From Sphaerospermopsis torques-reginae ITEP-024 (GTDB taxonomy: Bacteria > Cyanobacteriota > Cyanobacteriia > Cyanobacteriales > Nostocaceae): 64,000 bases of DNA. This document shows, in pieces, positions 1 to 9,224 of the stretch (the first letter of the stretch is position 1; the number at the start of each line of letters is the position of its first letter). The stretch is taken from NCBI RefSeq assembly GCF_019598945.1, contig NZ_CP080598.1:4836001-4900000 (forward strand). The letters run 5' to 3'. The notes beneath the pieces are model-generated. The model was not told where the DNA came from, did no database searches, and saw nothing but the letters and a program-made list of their open reading frames with translations. A program made the translations under genes and the position numbers.

Positions 1-1
1 T

Positions 2-739
2 GCTGAAATATTAACAAAACGCGGTTATGGTAATAGTAAAATTACCGTTTTAGAAAGAATGGGCGGTATGAATGAACGAGTTTTCACAGGTGTTGCTAAT
101 AGTTGGAAAGAAAGAGATATTGCATCTTTAAATACAATTGCAGTAGAATGTATTGCAGATTTAGGAATAACTGGTTTATCAAGATTTCCTGGTTTACCTG
201 ATAGTGCTTTTCACCATGATGGACAGTTAACAAAACGAGAAGTCAGGGCGGTGACATTATCAACATTAGCACCTTTACCGGGCGAATTACTTTGGGATAT
301 TGGGGCAGGTTGTGGTTCTATTTCTATAGAATGGATGCGAAGTAATATGAGATGTGGGGCGATCGCCATTGAACAAAATACCAATAGATTAAATTATATC
401 GCTGATAATGCAGCAGCTTTAGGTACACCTAATTTACAAATTATTGCCGGCAAATCACCAGAAGTTATCCAAAATTTACCCACACCTGACGCTATTTTTA
501 TCGGTGGAGGAGTCACCGCACCAGGATTATTTGATATTTGTTGGAATGCTTTAAAAATAGGGGGAAGAATGGTAGCTAATGTTGTCACCTTAGAAGGGGA
601 AAAAACATTATTTGAATGGTATGAAAAAGTCGGGGGAAATTTTACCAGAATTTCTATTCAGCGTGCAGAACCAATTGGTAAATTTTTAGGTTGGAAAGGA
701 ATGTCTCAAGTAACGCAGTGGGTAGCATATAAATCATGA
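2..739 (+). CDS. cobL: Precorrin-6Y C5,15-methyltransferase (decarboxylating), 5' truncated
   Basis: The reading frame is open from base 2, so the gene begins upstream of the window. The first visible residues read AEILTKRGYGNSKITVLERM, the end of a CbiE (tetrapyrrole methylase) domain. From about base 220 a CbiT domain follows, with the SAM-binding motif DIGAGCGSISIEW and later IFIGGG. CbiE-CbiT fusions methylate C5 and C15 and decarboxylate the acetate side chain of precorrin-6Y during cobalamin synthesis in the cytosol. An ATG at 59 lies inside the domain and is not the start. No other cobalamin gene is visible downstream. The family call is secure; the length cannot be judged. Confidence 0.9.
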   Translation, partial: AEILTKRGYGNSKITVLERMGGMNERVFTGVANSWKERDIASLNTIAVECIADLGITGLSRFPGLPDSAFHHDGQLTKREVRAVTLSTLAPLPGELLWDIGAGCGSISIEWMRSNMRCGAIAIEQNTNRLNYIADNAAALGTPNLQIIAGKSPEVIQNLPTPDAIFIGGGVTAPGLFDICWNALKIGGRMVANVVTLEGEKTLFEWYEKVGGNFTRISIQRAEPIGKFLGWKGMSQVTQWVAYKS

Positions 740-886
740 AAAGAACTTATGAAAAGTGAGAGATTTATCACTGACGGGGAACAAAAATTGTTGTGTTTCT
801 TATGTGAGGCGGAGCCTCAAGGATAGCATTCCTAGCCAGAGGCTAGGAACGAGATCAAGGGGATCTAAATATGGAAGTTACGTTTT

Positions 887-2542
887 TTATATGCTGATGC
901 TGTTGATAACAAGGCGGGGTTGGAGATATTCATAATTTACTAAGCGTCCCTTGTTGTGCAACTCAATTTTTCTCTGCACTACATTCAAATCTTGCTGGAA
1001 TTGCTTGATTACATCGTCAGCATTTGGGTCTGTAAATTCTTCGTCTTCATAATATCCCAATCTGTCATAACGATAGTCTGAGAGGATGAATAAAGTTGAT
1101 AATTGGGTACTTGTTGGTTTCGCTGGTGGTAAAAAATCTATCAGTTCTTGGCGGCTGGAAATGCCTTCTTTTTTAATTGGTTGATAGGCGGCTAGGGGCA
1201 TATTGGGAATGAAAGCCATATATTCATATTGCGGGAAATTAATAGCAGAATGTAGGGGTCCACAAATGTAGATGATAGTCGTAACAATCTTAACTAATTG
1301 TTCCAAAGTATCAATGCGATCGCTCATACCTTTGACCCGACCACCATCTTGAGCAACTAATTCCCGCGCCCAAGCTTGCAGTTCTGCATCACCTTGCAAG
1401 TCTTCGGAAGTCTTGTAATAAAGCTCCAAATAGTTAAACACAAATTTGTTAATTACTTCCCACAATAACAGCCCATCATCCCGATAAGGATAGTGTGGCA
1501 AGTTTTCTACATCATCCACACCTCGATTTTTCAGTTCTGTAGGTAGAGCAAACTGATCCAAACTCCAATCTTTATAAGCATCAACAACAATTTGTAGTGA
1601 CTCTTGCAGAGTTCCTCCTAACAATTCATCCACAGGACCGCCTCTATTAACTAAACGTTGGCGACCCAAATCATTGTTAGCTAACATAAACCGAAAATGC
1701 GGTTTTAAAAGTATTCTTAAAGGATGGTTTTCTGCTAGTTGACGGGGGGTGACAACTGCAAAGGGTTCCATGACAAAATGAGTCCGGCATAAATGGCTGT
1801 TCATTTCATGATGATTAGCATCAGCAATTTGAACGCAGCACTTAGCATAAGACCAGATAGAAGGGTCATCAAAAGATGTGATTAATGGGCTTGCTTTACC
1901 TTCTTTTGGATTAATTTGGATCGCTACAGGTACGAGTTGACCACGATCTTTAAAGCCTAAACTACGCCAACAGAAAAAGGCTACTGGCGCTGGTAGATAC
2001 TTTTTACCTTTGGCGAAAGTGCCTCCTTGAACAAAGGCTAATGGTCTATAATCAGCTACATATAAATTGCCAGTATTCAGACTGTTGATGAAGTTGATAG
2101 AGTCGCCAAATTTAGGTTTTAGAGTTGCTTGAAATTCTTCGATAGTAAATGCAAAGTTAGCTGGCATTTCTTTTAGCTGACGCAAAACTAAAGGATTTAC
2201 TCCACAAAGCCTTTGTTCAGCAAATGAATCATCAGTTTCATAAGTTTTCATTACATTAGGTTTAGGCAAAACTGGAAAAAAGTCTTCATAGTCTTGCAAT
2301 TCATCTAATGGGTCCCAAGCAGTATGGGCTTTGACAGCCATCATATTTATCGGCAGTTCTGCTGCTTGTAATGCGCGTTCTGCAATATATTTGGTAGAAA
2401 AATTTTCTGTGGGAGGTACGCTTTTTAACATCGCTAGAGGAGGCAAAAAATCATACATAAATTCATATTCTTTGCGTCCTTTTTGTAGGGAAGCTTGGCG
2501 TTTTTCAGGGTTGGGATCATTTTGAGGTAGAAATGGCTTCAT
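887..2542 (-). CDS. Short (PLAT-less) lipoxygenase
   Basis: This 551-residue protein oxygenates polyunsaturated fatty acids to hydroperoxides. The five iron ligands are visible: H245 and H250 in HEMNSHLCRTH, H431 and N435 in HSAINFPQY, and the C-terminal Ile551. Plant enzymes are about 850 residues and begin with a PLAT beta-barrel; that domain is missing here, as in other cyanobacterial mini-lipoxygenases. In the segment DLGRQRLVN the position that sets stereochemistry (Coffa site, Ala in most S-lipoxygenases) is Gly293, which predicts an R-product. The gene stands alone between cobL and an M41-like protease, so its partners are unknown. The family call is very sure; the regiochemistry is not predictable from what I can see. 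Confidence 0.93.
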   Translation of the reverse strand: MKPFLPQNDPNPEKRQASLQKGRKEYEFMYDFLPPLAMLKSVPPTENFSTKYIAERALQAAELPINMMAVKAHTAWDPLDELQDYEDFFPVLPKPNVMKTYETDDSFAEQRLCGVNPLVLRQLKEMPANFAFTIEEFQATLKPKFGDSINFINSLNTGNLYVADYRPLAFVQGGTFAKGKKYLPAPVAFFCWRSLGFKDRGQLVPVAIQINPKEGKASPLITSFDDPSIWSYAKCCVQIADANHHEMNSHLCRTHFVMEPFAVVTPRQLAENHPLRILLKPHFRFMLANNDLGRQRLVNRGGPVDELLGGTLQESLQIVVDAYKDWSLDQFALPTELKNRGVDDVENLPHYPYRDDGLLLWEVINKFVFNYLELYYKTSEDLQGDAELQAWARELVAQDGGRVKGMSDRIDTLEQLVKIVTTIIYICGPLHSAINFPQYEYMAFIPNMPLAAYQPIKKEGISSRQELIDFLPPAKPTSTQLSTLFILSDYRYDRLGYYEDEEFTDPNADDVIKQFQQDLNVVQRKIELHNKGRLVNYEYLQPRLVINSISI

Positions 2543-2922
2543 AACTTTTTATACCTATGATGTAATTTACAATGCAGTAGACTCTAGCAAATTATCTGCT
2601 ATTATGGTTTGTTATACTGCATATTTTAATAAATACTTAACAAAGAGTTTAAACTTCTTTACCTATCACCTGTGATCAGCTAATAAACCTTTAATTTGCA
2701 TAATTAGGGTGGGCATCCTGCCAGATCCACAATAGTTCTAGTTATAGGTAATATACAGATTAAATGTCCAACAGCTTATCAATTCATAATGAAGAAGATG
2801 TCTTGAAATTACTTCATAGACATTGCATAATTTTGATAATATTATTTAGAATTTAGGGTATAATTACTTTATAAATATCTGTTTAAATCTGAAATTTTAA
2901 ACAACTTATTGAAAAACCTACC
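2543..2922. other. Intergenic, AT-rich, divergent promoters presumed
   Basis: This 380-base spacer separates the lipoxygenase (leftward) from the M41-like gene (rightward), so it must carry both promoters. I see AT-rich sequence and no tandem repeat, RNA gene or clear operator. Confidence 0.4.
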
Positions 2923-3597
2923 ATGAGTCAAACCGCTATCAATCTTATTGCTATCTCTGTTTTCCTGATGACCATTTCTACTTTGTTGGGACCATTAATC
3001 AACCTTTCCCCAACTATCCCAGCTTTAACTATAATTGGATTTTTAGGAATTGCGACTTTAGATAATTTCAGTTTTCAAGGAAAGGGAGGTACAATAGTTT
3101 TAGATTGGTTAGCGCGACTTTCTCCCACTTATAAAGAGAGAATTATTCATCATGAAGCGGGACATTTTTTAGTAGCTCATTTATTAGGAATTAGCGTTAC
3201 TGGTTATACCCTGAGTGCGTGGGAAGCATGGAGAAAAGGACAACCAGGACAAGGTGGAGTAATATTAGAAGATAGTGAAATTGCTCAACAGTTAGAACGG
3301 GGAAAAATTGGCGTTTCAATGGTAGAAAGATATTGTAATATTTGGATGGCAGGAATAGCAGCAGAAATGTTAGTTTTTAAATCTGCTGAGGGTGGTGGTG
3401 ATGATAAAGCTAAGTTAAATCAATTTTTAACAGTTTTGGGTTTTGAGGAGAGGATTTTTGAGCAGAAACAAAGATTTCATTTACTGCAAGCGAAAAATTT
3501 GATTCAGGAAAATTGGGAGAGTTATCAAAGTTTAGTGGATGCGATGAGAAAAGGGGTTGATGTTGAAGAATGTAAAAAGGTAATTAGGGTTTGCTGA
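2923..3597 (+). CDS. FtsH-like (M41) membrane zinc metalloprotease without AAA domain
   Basis: This 224-residue protein has two hydrophobic segments at the N-terminus (about 5-25 and 30-47). The zinc motif HEAGH is at 77-81 and a distal GGGDDKAKL is around 158-165, where FtsH has its third, acidic ligand. The ATPase module of FtsH is absent. Such stand-alone M41-like proteins are common in cyanobacteria and plastids; their substrates are not established. The last residues (VIRVC and the TGA) lie inside the left inverted repeat of a MITE at 3581, so the original C-terminus has probably been replaced. Confidence 0.7.
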   Translation: MSQTAINLIAISVFLMTISTLLGPLINLSPTIPALTIIGFLGIATLDNFSFQGKGGTIVLDWLARLSPTYKERIIHHEAGHFLVAHLLGISVTGYTLSAWEAWRKGQPGQGGVILEDSEIAQQLERGKIGVSMVERYCNIWMAGIAAEMLVFKSAEGGGDDKAKLNQFLTVLGFEERIFEQKQRFHLLQAKNLIQENWESYQSLVDAMRKGVDVEECKKVIRVC

Positions 3598-3816
3598 AAA
3601 ATTTATCTGTGAAGGACCAGTGACAGGTGCTACGCGACGGTGCTACGCCACGGTGACAGTTTCAAGAGTTGGATAGGAACGATTTTTTCTTTAAGTAGGA
3701 ATTAAGTGCAAGGTTTTTCAGTTTCCACCCCGTAAAAGCTTGCACTTTTTTAACTTCCAGCAGGCTAAGACCCTTTACCTGTAATTTTTTCATGTTTATT
3801 CAGCAAGCCCTAATTA
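3581..3816. mobile_element. MITE, about 236 bp, TIR TAATTAGGG-type
   Basis: The ends are inverted repeats: TAATTAGGGTTTGCTGAA at 3581 and the complement of TAATTAGGGCTTGCTGAA at 3799-3816, with one mismatch in 18. There is no coding capacity. A second copy with the same ends and shared internal words (GGTTTTTCAG, TTGCACTTTTTT) lies at 46150-46375. The left end supplies the stop codon of the M41-like gene. Confidence 0.75.
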
Positions 3817-4096
3817 GTGAAATAGTTGGATGATCAAGCCCCAATAAAAATCCTTAGTAAATTCAGATATACAACCAGATTGTTAATTGATAAACGCACC
3901 AATATTTTAATGATTTGTTTTTGCTCTGGAGTGTAAGCATTCACCATTAAGTCATCGGTTTCCGTCAGTACCTGAAAGATTGAAATACAAAGAATGAAAA
4001 AAAAGCAGATGCAAATAACATTCCTAAAATTAAAACGTCTGAATCCTGGCTATTGGCTGATTACTGATTACTGATAGCTGAATACTTACGGAGAGT

Positions 4097-4813
4097 TTAA
4101 GCTTTGCTACCTTCTGGTGGTTCAAACTTATAACCATAGCCGCGTACCGTTTTGATAAACTCTGGTGTACTTGAATCAACTTCCATTTTTTTACGTAATT
4201 GACCAATATGCACATCTACAACTCGTCCATCTCCTACATAGTCACAACCCCAAATTTTTTGAATCAGTTGGGGACGACTCCAAGCTTGTCCTGGATGGCT
4301 GGCTAAAAAATGTAAAATATTAAACTCTAAAGCCGTTAAAGCTAAAGGTTTATCATTCAATTTTACCTCTCTACCTTCTGGGTTAATTGCTAATTGTTGA
4401 AAAACAAGACGCTGTGATTGATGCGGTTGAATATAACGGATGCGTCTTAAAAGTGCTTCAACTCTGACTTCCACTTCTGCTAGGCTAAATGGCTTAGTCA
4501 TGAAATCATCTGCACCTGCGGCCAGAATTTTAATTTTATCAGCTTCATCATTCCGGCTAGTGAGTATCAAAACTAAAACATTGGTGCGGCTTTGCATTTC
4601 TTGACAAAGTTTATAGCCATTGGCATCTGGCAAATTCCAATCCAGAATTACCAAGGCTGGATTGAATTGATCAAATAATGCCATAGCACTTTTACCATCT
4701 GAGGCCGATTCTATTTGGTATTTTCGACTCAAAAAACGGTAGACGAGATTTCTCACACTGAAATCGTCATCTACAATCATAATCTTGGGAATATTCGTGT
4801 CAAGCTTATCCAT
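4097..4813 (-). CDS. OmpR/PhoB-family response regulator
   Basis: This is a 238-residue two-component transcriptional regulator. The receiver domain (about 9-125) has the acidic pocket DDD at 15-17, the phospho-acceptor D58 in VILDWNLPD, and K107 in MTKPFS. The winged-helix DNA-binding domain (about 140-232) ends with the typical TVRGYGYKF. No histidine kinase gene is adjacent, so it is an orphan. It is not close enough to RpaA or RpaB in what I can recall to give it a name. Confidence 0.9.
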   Translation of the reverse strand: MDKLDTNIPKIMIVDDDFSVRNLVYRFLSRKYQIESASDGKSAMALFDQFNPALVILDWNLPDANGYKLCQEMQSRTNVLVLILTSRNDEADKIKILAAGADDFMTKPFSLAEVEVRVEALLRRIRYIQPHQSQRLVFQQLAINPEGREVKLNDKPLALTALEFNILHFLASHPGQAWSRPQLIQKIWGCDYVGDGRVVDVHIGQLRKKMEVDSSTPEFIKTVRGYGYKFEPPEGSKA

Positions 4814-5287
4814 AGTCCAATGCAGTTTATTGATTGATTTGGCGATTTTCTGTGGCGACAGATGCTTTCAGATGTTGTGTTTAAGGAATATCTTAGCTCC
4901 TGGCTAAATAAATAAGTAGGAAATAAGTAGGAAAAATGCTTTAGTCCTTGTATACACTGAATTTTTCCTGAAGTTTATGCAAACTTTATAATAATCCTTA
5001 TAAAATGTATCGGTAATGTATGATTTTGGTATTTTTTGAAAAAAAAATTGTATAAAATATAAATCAATTGTGGTGTTATACCGAAGTATCTGTACTGAAA
5101 TATTACTGATGACAATATGAGGAATTGAATATATCTAAAGATAGATTTTTACAAGATTTATTCAGGATTTATTCAGGAAAATTTTTATATTTTCACACTC
5201 AAGCCAGACAAATTAACTAGACTTTGTTTGTTAATTTATTGTTGACTAAGTTGATTGAAATTGAATAGGTTAAAACGGATAAAACTT
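4814..5287. other. Intergenic, AT-rich
   Basis: This 474-base divergent spacer lies between the response regulator and the rhodanese-like gene. It is very AT-rich, with runs such as GAAAAAAAAATTG near 5040. I find no convincing RNA, terminator or operator. Confidence 0.4.
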
Positions 5288-5737
5288 ATGACTAATAATT
5301 TGATGGGTGGGATTATTCCTCAACAGCCACCCATAGAAGTAGAATCGGATGTTCATGTAGTTAAGTCTCGTTTAGAATGGGGCGAACCAGCATTTACAAT
5401 TTTGGATGTCCGCGATCGCTCAACCTATAACCAAGGTCATATTATGGGGGCAATGCCTATGCCTATAGATGAACTAACAGATCGTGCAGAAATTTCTTTG
5501 CAAAAAAGCCGTGATATTTACGTTTACGGCACTGATGAGGGACAAACTGCTCAAGCTGCCCAAAAATTGCGTGCTGCGGGATTTTTACAGGTATCAGAAT
5601 TAAAAGGTGGTTTGGGAGCATGGAAAGCAATTGGTGGACCAACAGAAGGTATCATTGAATCAAGAACTCCCGCAGGTGCAGATGATTACAATATTGTCTC
5701 TCGCATTCAAAATCATTTGAAAAATCAACAGAAGTGA
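5288..5737 (+). CDS. Rhodanese-like domain protein, apparently non-catalytic
   Basis: I place the start at the ATG at 5288 (149 residues); the frame is open upstream only to a TTG at 5255. The rhodanese fold is clear: ILDVRDRSTYNQGHIMGA at 38-55, then IYVYGTDEG, and the closing LKGGLGAWKAIGG. Active rhodaneses have a cysteine in the loop after IVVY; here that position is Gly81 (YGTDEG), so sulfur transfer is unlikely. It may bind sulfide carriers or act as a scaffold. The TGA stop is the first repeat unit of the heptamer array that begins at 5734. Confidence 0.82.
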   Translation: MTNNLMGGIIPQQPPIEVESDVHVVKSRLEWGEPAFTILDVRDRSTYNQGHIMGAMPMPIDELTDRAEISLQKSRDIYVYGTDEGQTAQAAQKLRAAGFLQVSELKGGLGAWKAIGGPTEGIIESRTPAGADDYNIVSRIQNHLKNQQK

Positions 5738-5816
5738 TTGGTGACTGGTGACTGGTGATTGGTGATTGGTGATTGGGTAGTAATTGGTAATTACGAATTA
5801 CGAATTACGAATTACT
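5734..5816. repeat. Heptanucleotide tandem repeat array (STRR)
   Basis: Units drift along the array: GTGATTG and GTGACTG, then ATTGGTA, then ATTACGA, all seven bases long. The array starts within the stop codon of the rhodanese-like gene and ends beside the 3' end of the RNase D gene. Such heptamer STRRs are known from heterocystous cyanobacteria. Confidence 0.9.
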
Positions 5817-5817
5817 C

Positions 5818-6450
5818 TTAATGTTCAAATAAATCTTTGAATTGTAATAAATCCAAAGAAACCAATGTTGGTAGAACTTGGAAACATTCTTGTGCTAGTT
5901 GCCAACGTTCTTCTCGTTGTAGCATTTGCGTTAGTTTTTGTTGAATGCTCAATAAGTAGCGGACATCATTAGCAGCGTAACTTAATTGATCCTCAGATAA
6001 ATTAGCAGCATTCCCCCAATCAGAACTTTGAGAGCTTTTGTCTAGTTCTACTTGTTCTAATTCCTGTACTACATCTTTTAAACCATGACGGTTAGTGTAG
6101 GTGCGGGCTAACTTACTAGCAATTTTAGTACAAAAAACAGGCTGAACCTGAATGTTGAGATTGTAACGTAAAGTAGCAATGTCAAACCGCGCAAAGTGAA
6201 ATACTTTGAGGATATGAGTTGCTTCCAACAGTTGTTTTAAGTTGGGAGCTTCTGTTTGTGCTTTAGCAATGCGGATAGCGGTGACTTTTCCTTCTGGGTT
6301 GCACAACTGAACGAGACACAAGCGATCGCGTTGTGGTAATAATCCCATTGTTTCCGTGTCCACAGCCAGAGCTTCAGATTTTAAATACTCCGAGAGGGTA
6401 GCAGCATCTATATCACCGTCACTAACCCGAAAATCATCTAATCTCATCAA
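5818..6450 (-). CDS. rnd: Ribonuclease D-type 3'-5' exonuclease (DEDDy)
   Basis: This 210-residue protein carries only the DnaQ-like exonuclease domain; the HRDC domains of E. coli RNase D are absent, as is usual for short cyanobacterial and alphaproteobacterial forms. Catalytic residues are visible: D31 and E33 (AVDTET), D90 (FHFARFD), and Y158 and D162 (YAANDVRYL), which is the DEDDy set. The role is 3' trimming of structured RNAs. An ATG one codon downstream is an equally good start. A heptamer array lies immediately beyond its stop. Confidence 0.88.
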   Translation of the reverse strand: MMRLDDFRVSDGDIDAATLSEYLKSEALAVDTETMGLLPQRDRLCLVQLCNPEGKVTAIRIAKAQTEAPNLKQLLEATHILKVFHFARFDIATLRYNLNIQVQPVFCTKIASKLARTYTNRHGLKDVVQELEQVELDKSSQSSDWGNAANLSEDQLSYAANDVRYLLSIQQKLTQMLQREERWQLAQECFQVLPTLVSLDLLQFKDLFEH

Positions 6451-6546
6451 TCGTTCCCAAATGAATGATAGTGTCTATCAGTTAAATTACTGGATCAGAC
6501 ACTAATTTATTATTATGCAAATTGTGCAAAAAATCAGTAAGAGAAT

Positions 6547-7092
6547 CTATTTGGTATTGATAAATATTTGTGTGAGATAAACTTCACCTTTGGCATTAGT
6601 AGCCACTCCCACCCCTGTCAATTTAAAATTTCCTTGAATATTCTTCAAATGTCCAGGACTGTTGAGCCAACCAATCACAGCTTGCTGTGCTGGATCACTA
6701 TATCCCACGTTGAAAGCCACATTTTCGGCTGCATTGTCATATTTAAGAGGGATAGCTTTAACTCGTTGTTCCAATCCATGATGACTAAATTTCACTATAC
6801 CATTAGCCATGTTCTGACTGTGAATTCTTGCTTGCTGAGTGATACTTGCATTTAAGGTGAGCTTTGATAATCCTTGAGAAACACGATATTGATTAATTTG
6901 CTCAAAAACTAATTTTTCTAAAGTAGCATTTTCAGAACCAAGATTCAAAATAGCGGCCTGACTAGAAGTATTAAATGACTGAGTGTGAACGATTTTTTGA
7001 GCAGCATTTTTATCGGTAACAGAATCAGTCATCAATCCACTAGCAAGGACAAGCGTACTTAAAGCCATGCCAAAAGCAGTTTGTCGGAACAT
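6547..7092 (-). CDS. Secreted CAP/SCP-domain protein (copy 1)
   Basis: This 181-residue protein has a hydrophobic N-terminus consistent with a signal peptide. A CAP domain follows from about 58, with INQYRVSQGL, HSQNMANG, AENVAFN, GHLKNI and TQIFI. CAP proteins (PR-1/SCP-like) are extracellular; bacterial functions are mostly unknown. A paralogue with the same layout lies next to it at 7434-7949, suggesting a local duplication. Confidence 0.85.
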   Translation of the reverse strand: MFRQTAFGMALSTLVLASGLMTDSVTDKNAAQKIVHTQSFNTSSQAAILNLGSENATLEKLVFEQINQYRVSQGLSKLTLNASITQQARIHSQNMANGIVKFSHHGLEQRVKAIPLKYDNAAENVAFNVGYSDPAQQAVIGWLNSPGHLKNIQGNFKLTGVGVATNAKGEVYLTQIFINTK

Positions 7093-7329
7093 AGAGAATT
7101 AGGTAGTGTATGGATTTATCAGACATATACTCTATCTTCTGATGTACAGAATAAGTACCAGGATACTGTCAAGTATTCGTGAACTGAAGAATTACAGTTT
7201 GATAACTTTAAAAAATCCAGTATCCAGTATATGCCTATGGTAGATGGTTCACCTCATAAAGTGTTATTGTCACTACATTTTTAGTAAAAAAAATATATAA
7301 AAAGTAGTATCCATTGACAGATGCAAAAA

Positions 7330-7425
7330 TAATTGATAATTGATAATTGATAATTGAAATTATTGGTATTACGAAACCAAATAATCACCAATCACCAATC
7401 ACCAATCACCAATCACCAATCAGTC
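7330..7425. repeat. Heptamer arrays between the two CAP genes
   Basis: Two arrays are present: ATTGATA units at 7330-7358 and CAATCAC units at 7385-7425. They occupy most of the 341-base spacer between the paralogous CAP genes. No other feature is seen in that spacer. Confidence 0.9.
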
Positions 7426-7433
7426 ACTAAAAT

Positions 7434-7949
7434 TTATCTTGATGTGAGGAAAATTTGGGTGAAAAAAATTTGTCCTTTGCTATTACTCGCCACACCAATT
7501 CCTGTGAGGTTATAATTACCTCTAATGTTAGCTAGATGTCCTGAACTCTTTAACCAGCCTTGTACAGCGGTAGTTGCAGCATCTCTAGAACCTTGATTGT
7601 AAGCTACATTTTCCGCAACTCGACTGAAAGGAATACCAATCGCTCTGACTCGTGCTTGAAATCCATCATGACTAAAGAGAACTTTACCACTAGCCATGTT
7701 TTGACTGTGAATTTTTGCTTGCTCATCAATACGAGAATCACGAGTCAATAGGGGTAAATTTTGGGAGGATCGGTACTGGTTTATTTGTTGGAAAACCGCA
7801 GCTTCTATGGCAGCATTATTAACATTAGTTTGTGCTACTTTGTAGTTGTCATTGAATACAAAAGATTGACTGGGAGTAGAACTAGCCATCCCTCCATTGA
7901 CTAAAACTAAGAAACCTGCACCAATAGCTGAAATAGTATTTCTCAACAT
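7434..7949 (-). CDS. Secreted CAP/SCP-domain protein (copy 2)
   Basis: This 171-residue paralogue of the protein at 6547-7092 has a likely signal peptide (TISAIGAGFLVLVNGGMASS). The CAP domain shows INQYRSSQNL, HSQNMASGKVLFSHDG, AENVAYN and GHLANI. It starts only nine bases after the trpB stop on the same strand, so it may be co-transcribed with trpB even though no functional link is obvious. Confidence 0.85.
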   Translation of the reverse strand: MLRNTISAIGAGFLVLVNGGMASSTPSQSFVFNDNYKVAQTNVNNAAIEAAVFQQINQYRSSQNLPLLTRDSRIDEQAKIHSQNMASGKVLFSHDGFQARVRAIGIPFSRVAENVAYNQGSRDAATTAVQGWLKSSGHLANIRGNYNLTGIGVASNSKGQIFFTQIFLTSR

Positions 7950-7958
7950 GATTAATTA

Positions 7959-9224
7959 TCAACCCTGAATTAAGAACTTGGCTGCTGTTTGCACATCCTT
8001 ATCACCTCTACCAGAGCAGTTAATCACAATCCGGGGACTGCCTGTAAGTTGTGGACATAAAGTTTCTAAATAGGCGATCGCATGAGAAGTTTCTAAAGCA
8101 GGTATAATTCCTTCTAATCTCGATAGGCGTTGAAATGCCTCTAAAGCTTCAGCATCGGTAACACTATAATATTCAGCCCTACCAATATCCTTCATATAGC
8201 TGTGTTCTGGACCAACACCAGGATAATCCAAACCAGCACTAATAGAATGGGGTTCAATCACCTGTCCATCATTATCTTGTAACAGATAACTCATTGCCCC
8301 ATGCAATACACCAACTTGTCCTTTTGTCAAGGTCGCGGCGTGTTTGCCAGTGTTCACACCTTCACCAGCAGCTTCTACACCTATTAACCGCACCGATGGT
8401 TCTTTAACAAACTCGTGAAAAAGTCCCATTGCATTAGAACCACCACCCACACAAGCCATGAGAATATCAGGTAAACCACCCCATTTTTCCATTGTTTGAG
8501 CGCGAGTTTCCTGGCCGATAACCGCGTGAAAATCCCGGACTATCATCGGGTAAGGATGGGGACCAGCCACAGAACCCAGGATATAATGAGTAGTTTCTAC
8601 ATTCGTTACCCAGTCGCGGATGGCTTCAGAAGTGGCATCTTTGAGAGTTCCCGTACCGGCAGCCACACCACGAACTTCCGCCCCCATCAAGCGCATTCTA
8701 AACACATTTAAGGATTGGCGTTCCATGTCGTGAACACCCATGTAAATAATACATTGCAAACCAAAACGAGCGCAAACGGTAGCTGTAGCTACTCCATGTT
8801 GTCCTGCACCGGTTTCAGCAATAATGCGCTGTTTACCCATGCGCTTGGCTAATAAAACTTGACCAAGGGCATTGTTAATTTTATGAGCGCCTGTATGATT
8901 TAAGTCTTCACGTTTTAAGTAAATTTGCGCTCCAGTGCCATCGGGACGGGCATAATGGGCGGTGAGTCTTTCAGCAAAGTATAAAGGGGTAGCGCGTCCT
9001 ACGTAATCTCGCAGTAAACCTTGTAATTCGGTTTGAAAATCAGGATCATTACGGTATTGGTAATAAGCTGTTTCTAGTTCAGCTAAAGCCGGCATTAAAG
9101 TTTCAGGAACATATTTACCACCAAAGCGGCCAAAACGTCCTAAGCTATCGGGAACAGCAGCGGTTTGAGAGAAGTTGGGGGAAAGGGGAGTAGTAGTCAC
9201 AGATTCGGTTAAATTAGAGAACAC
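7959..9224 (-). CDS. trpB: Tryptophan synthase beta subunit
   Basis: This 421-residue enzyme condenses indole with serine using PLP. The PLP lysine is K115 in HKINNALGQ. Other signatures are the substrate motif [15 protein letters not shown], the phosphate-binding glycine loop VGGGSNAMG, and a terminal NCSGRGDKD. The N-terminal 25 residues before [15 protein letters not shown] are low-complexity, as in other cyanobacterial TrpB proteins. trpA is not adjacent. The full length and all key residues indicate an intact gene. Confidence 0.97.
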   Translation of the reverse strand: MFSNLTESVTTTPLSPNFSQTAAVPDSLGRFGRFGGKYVPETLMPALAELETAYYQYRNDPDFQTELQGLLRDYVGRATPLYFAERLTAHYARPDGTGAQIYLKREDLNHTGAHKINNALGQVLLAKRMGKQRIIAETGAGQHGVATATVCARFGLQCIIYMGVHDMERQSLNVFRMRLMGAEVRGVAAGTGTLKDATSEAIRDWVTNVETTHYILGSVAGPHPYPMIVRDFHAVIGQETRAQTMEKWGGLPDILMACVGGGSNAMGLFHEFVKEPSVRLIGVEAAGEGVNTGKHAATLTKGQVGVLHGAMSYLLQDNDGQVIEPHSISAGLDYPGVGPEHSYMKDIGRAEYYSVTDAEALEAFQRLSRLEGIIPALETSHAIAYLETLCPQLTGSPRIVINCSGRGDKDVQTAAKFLIQG

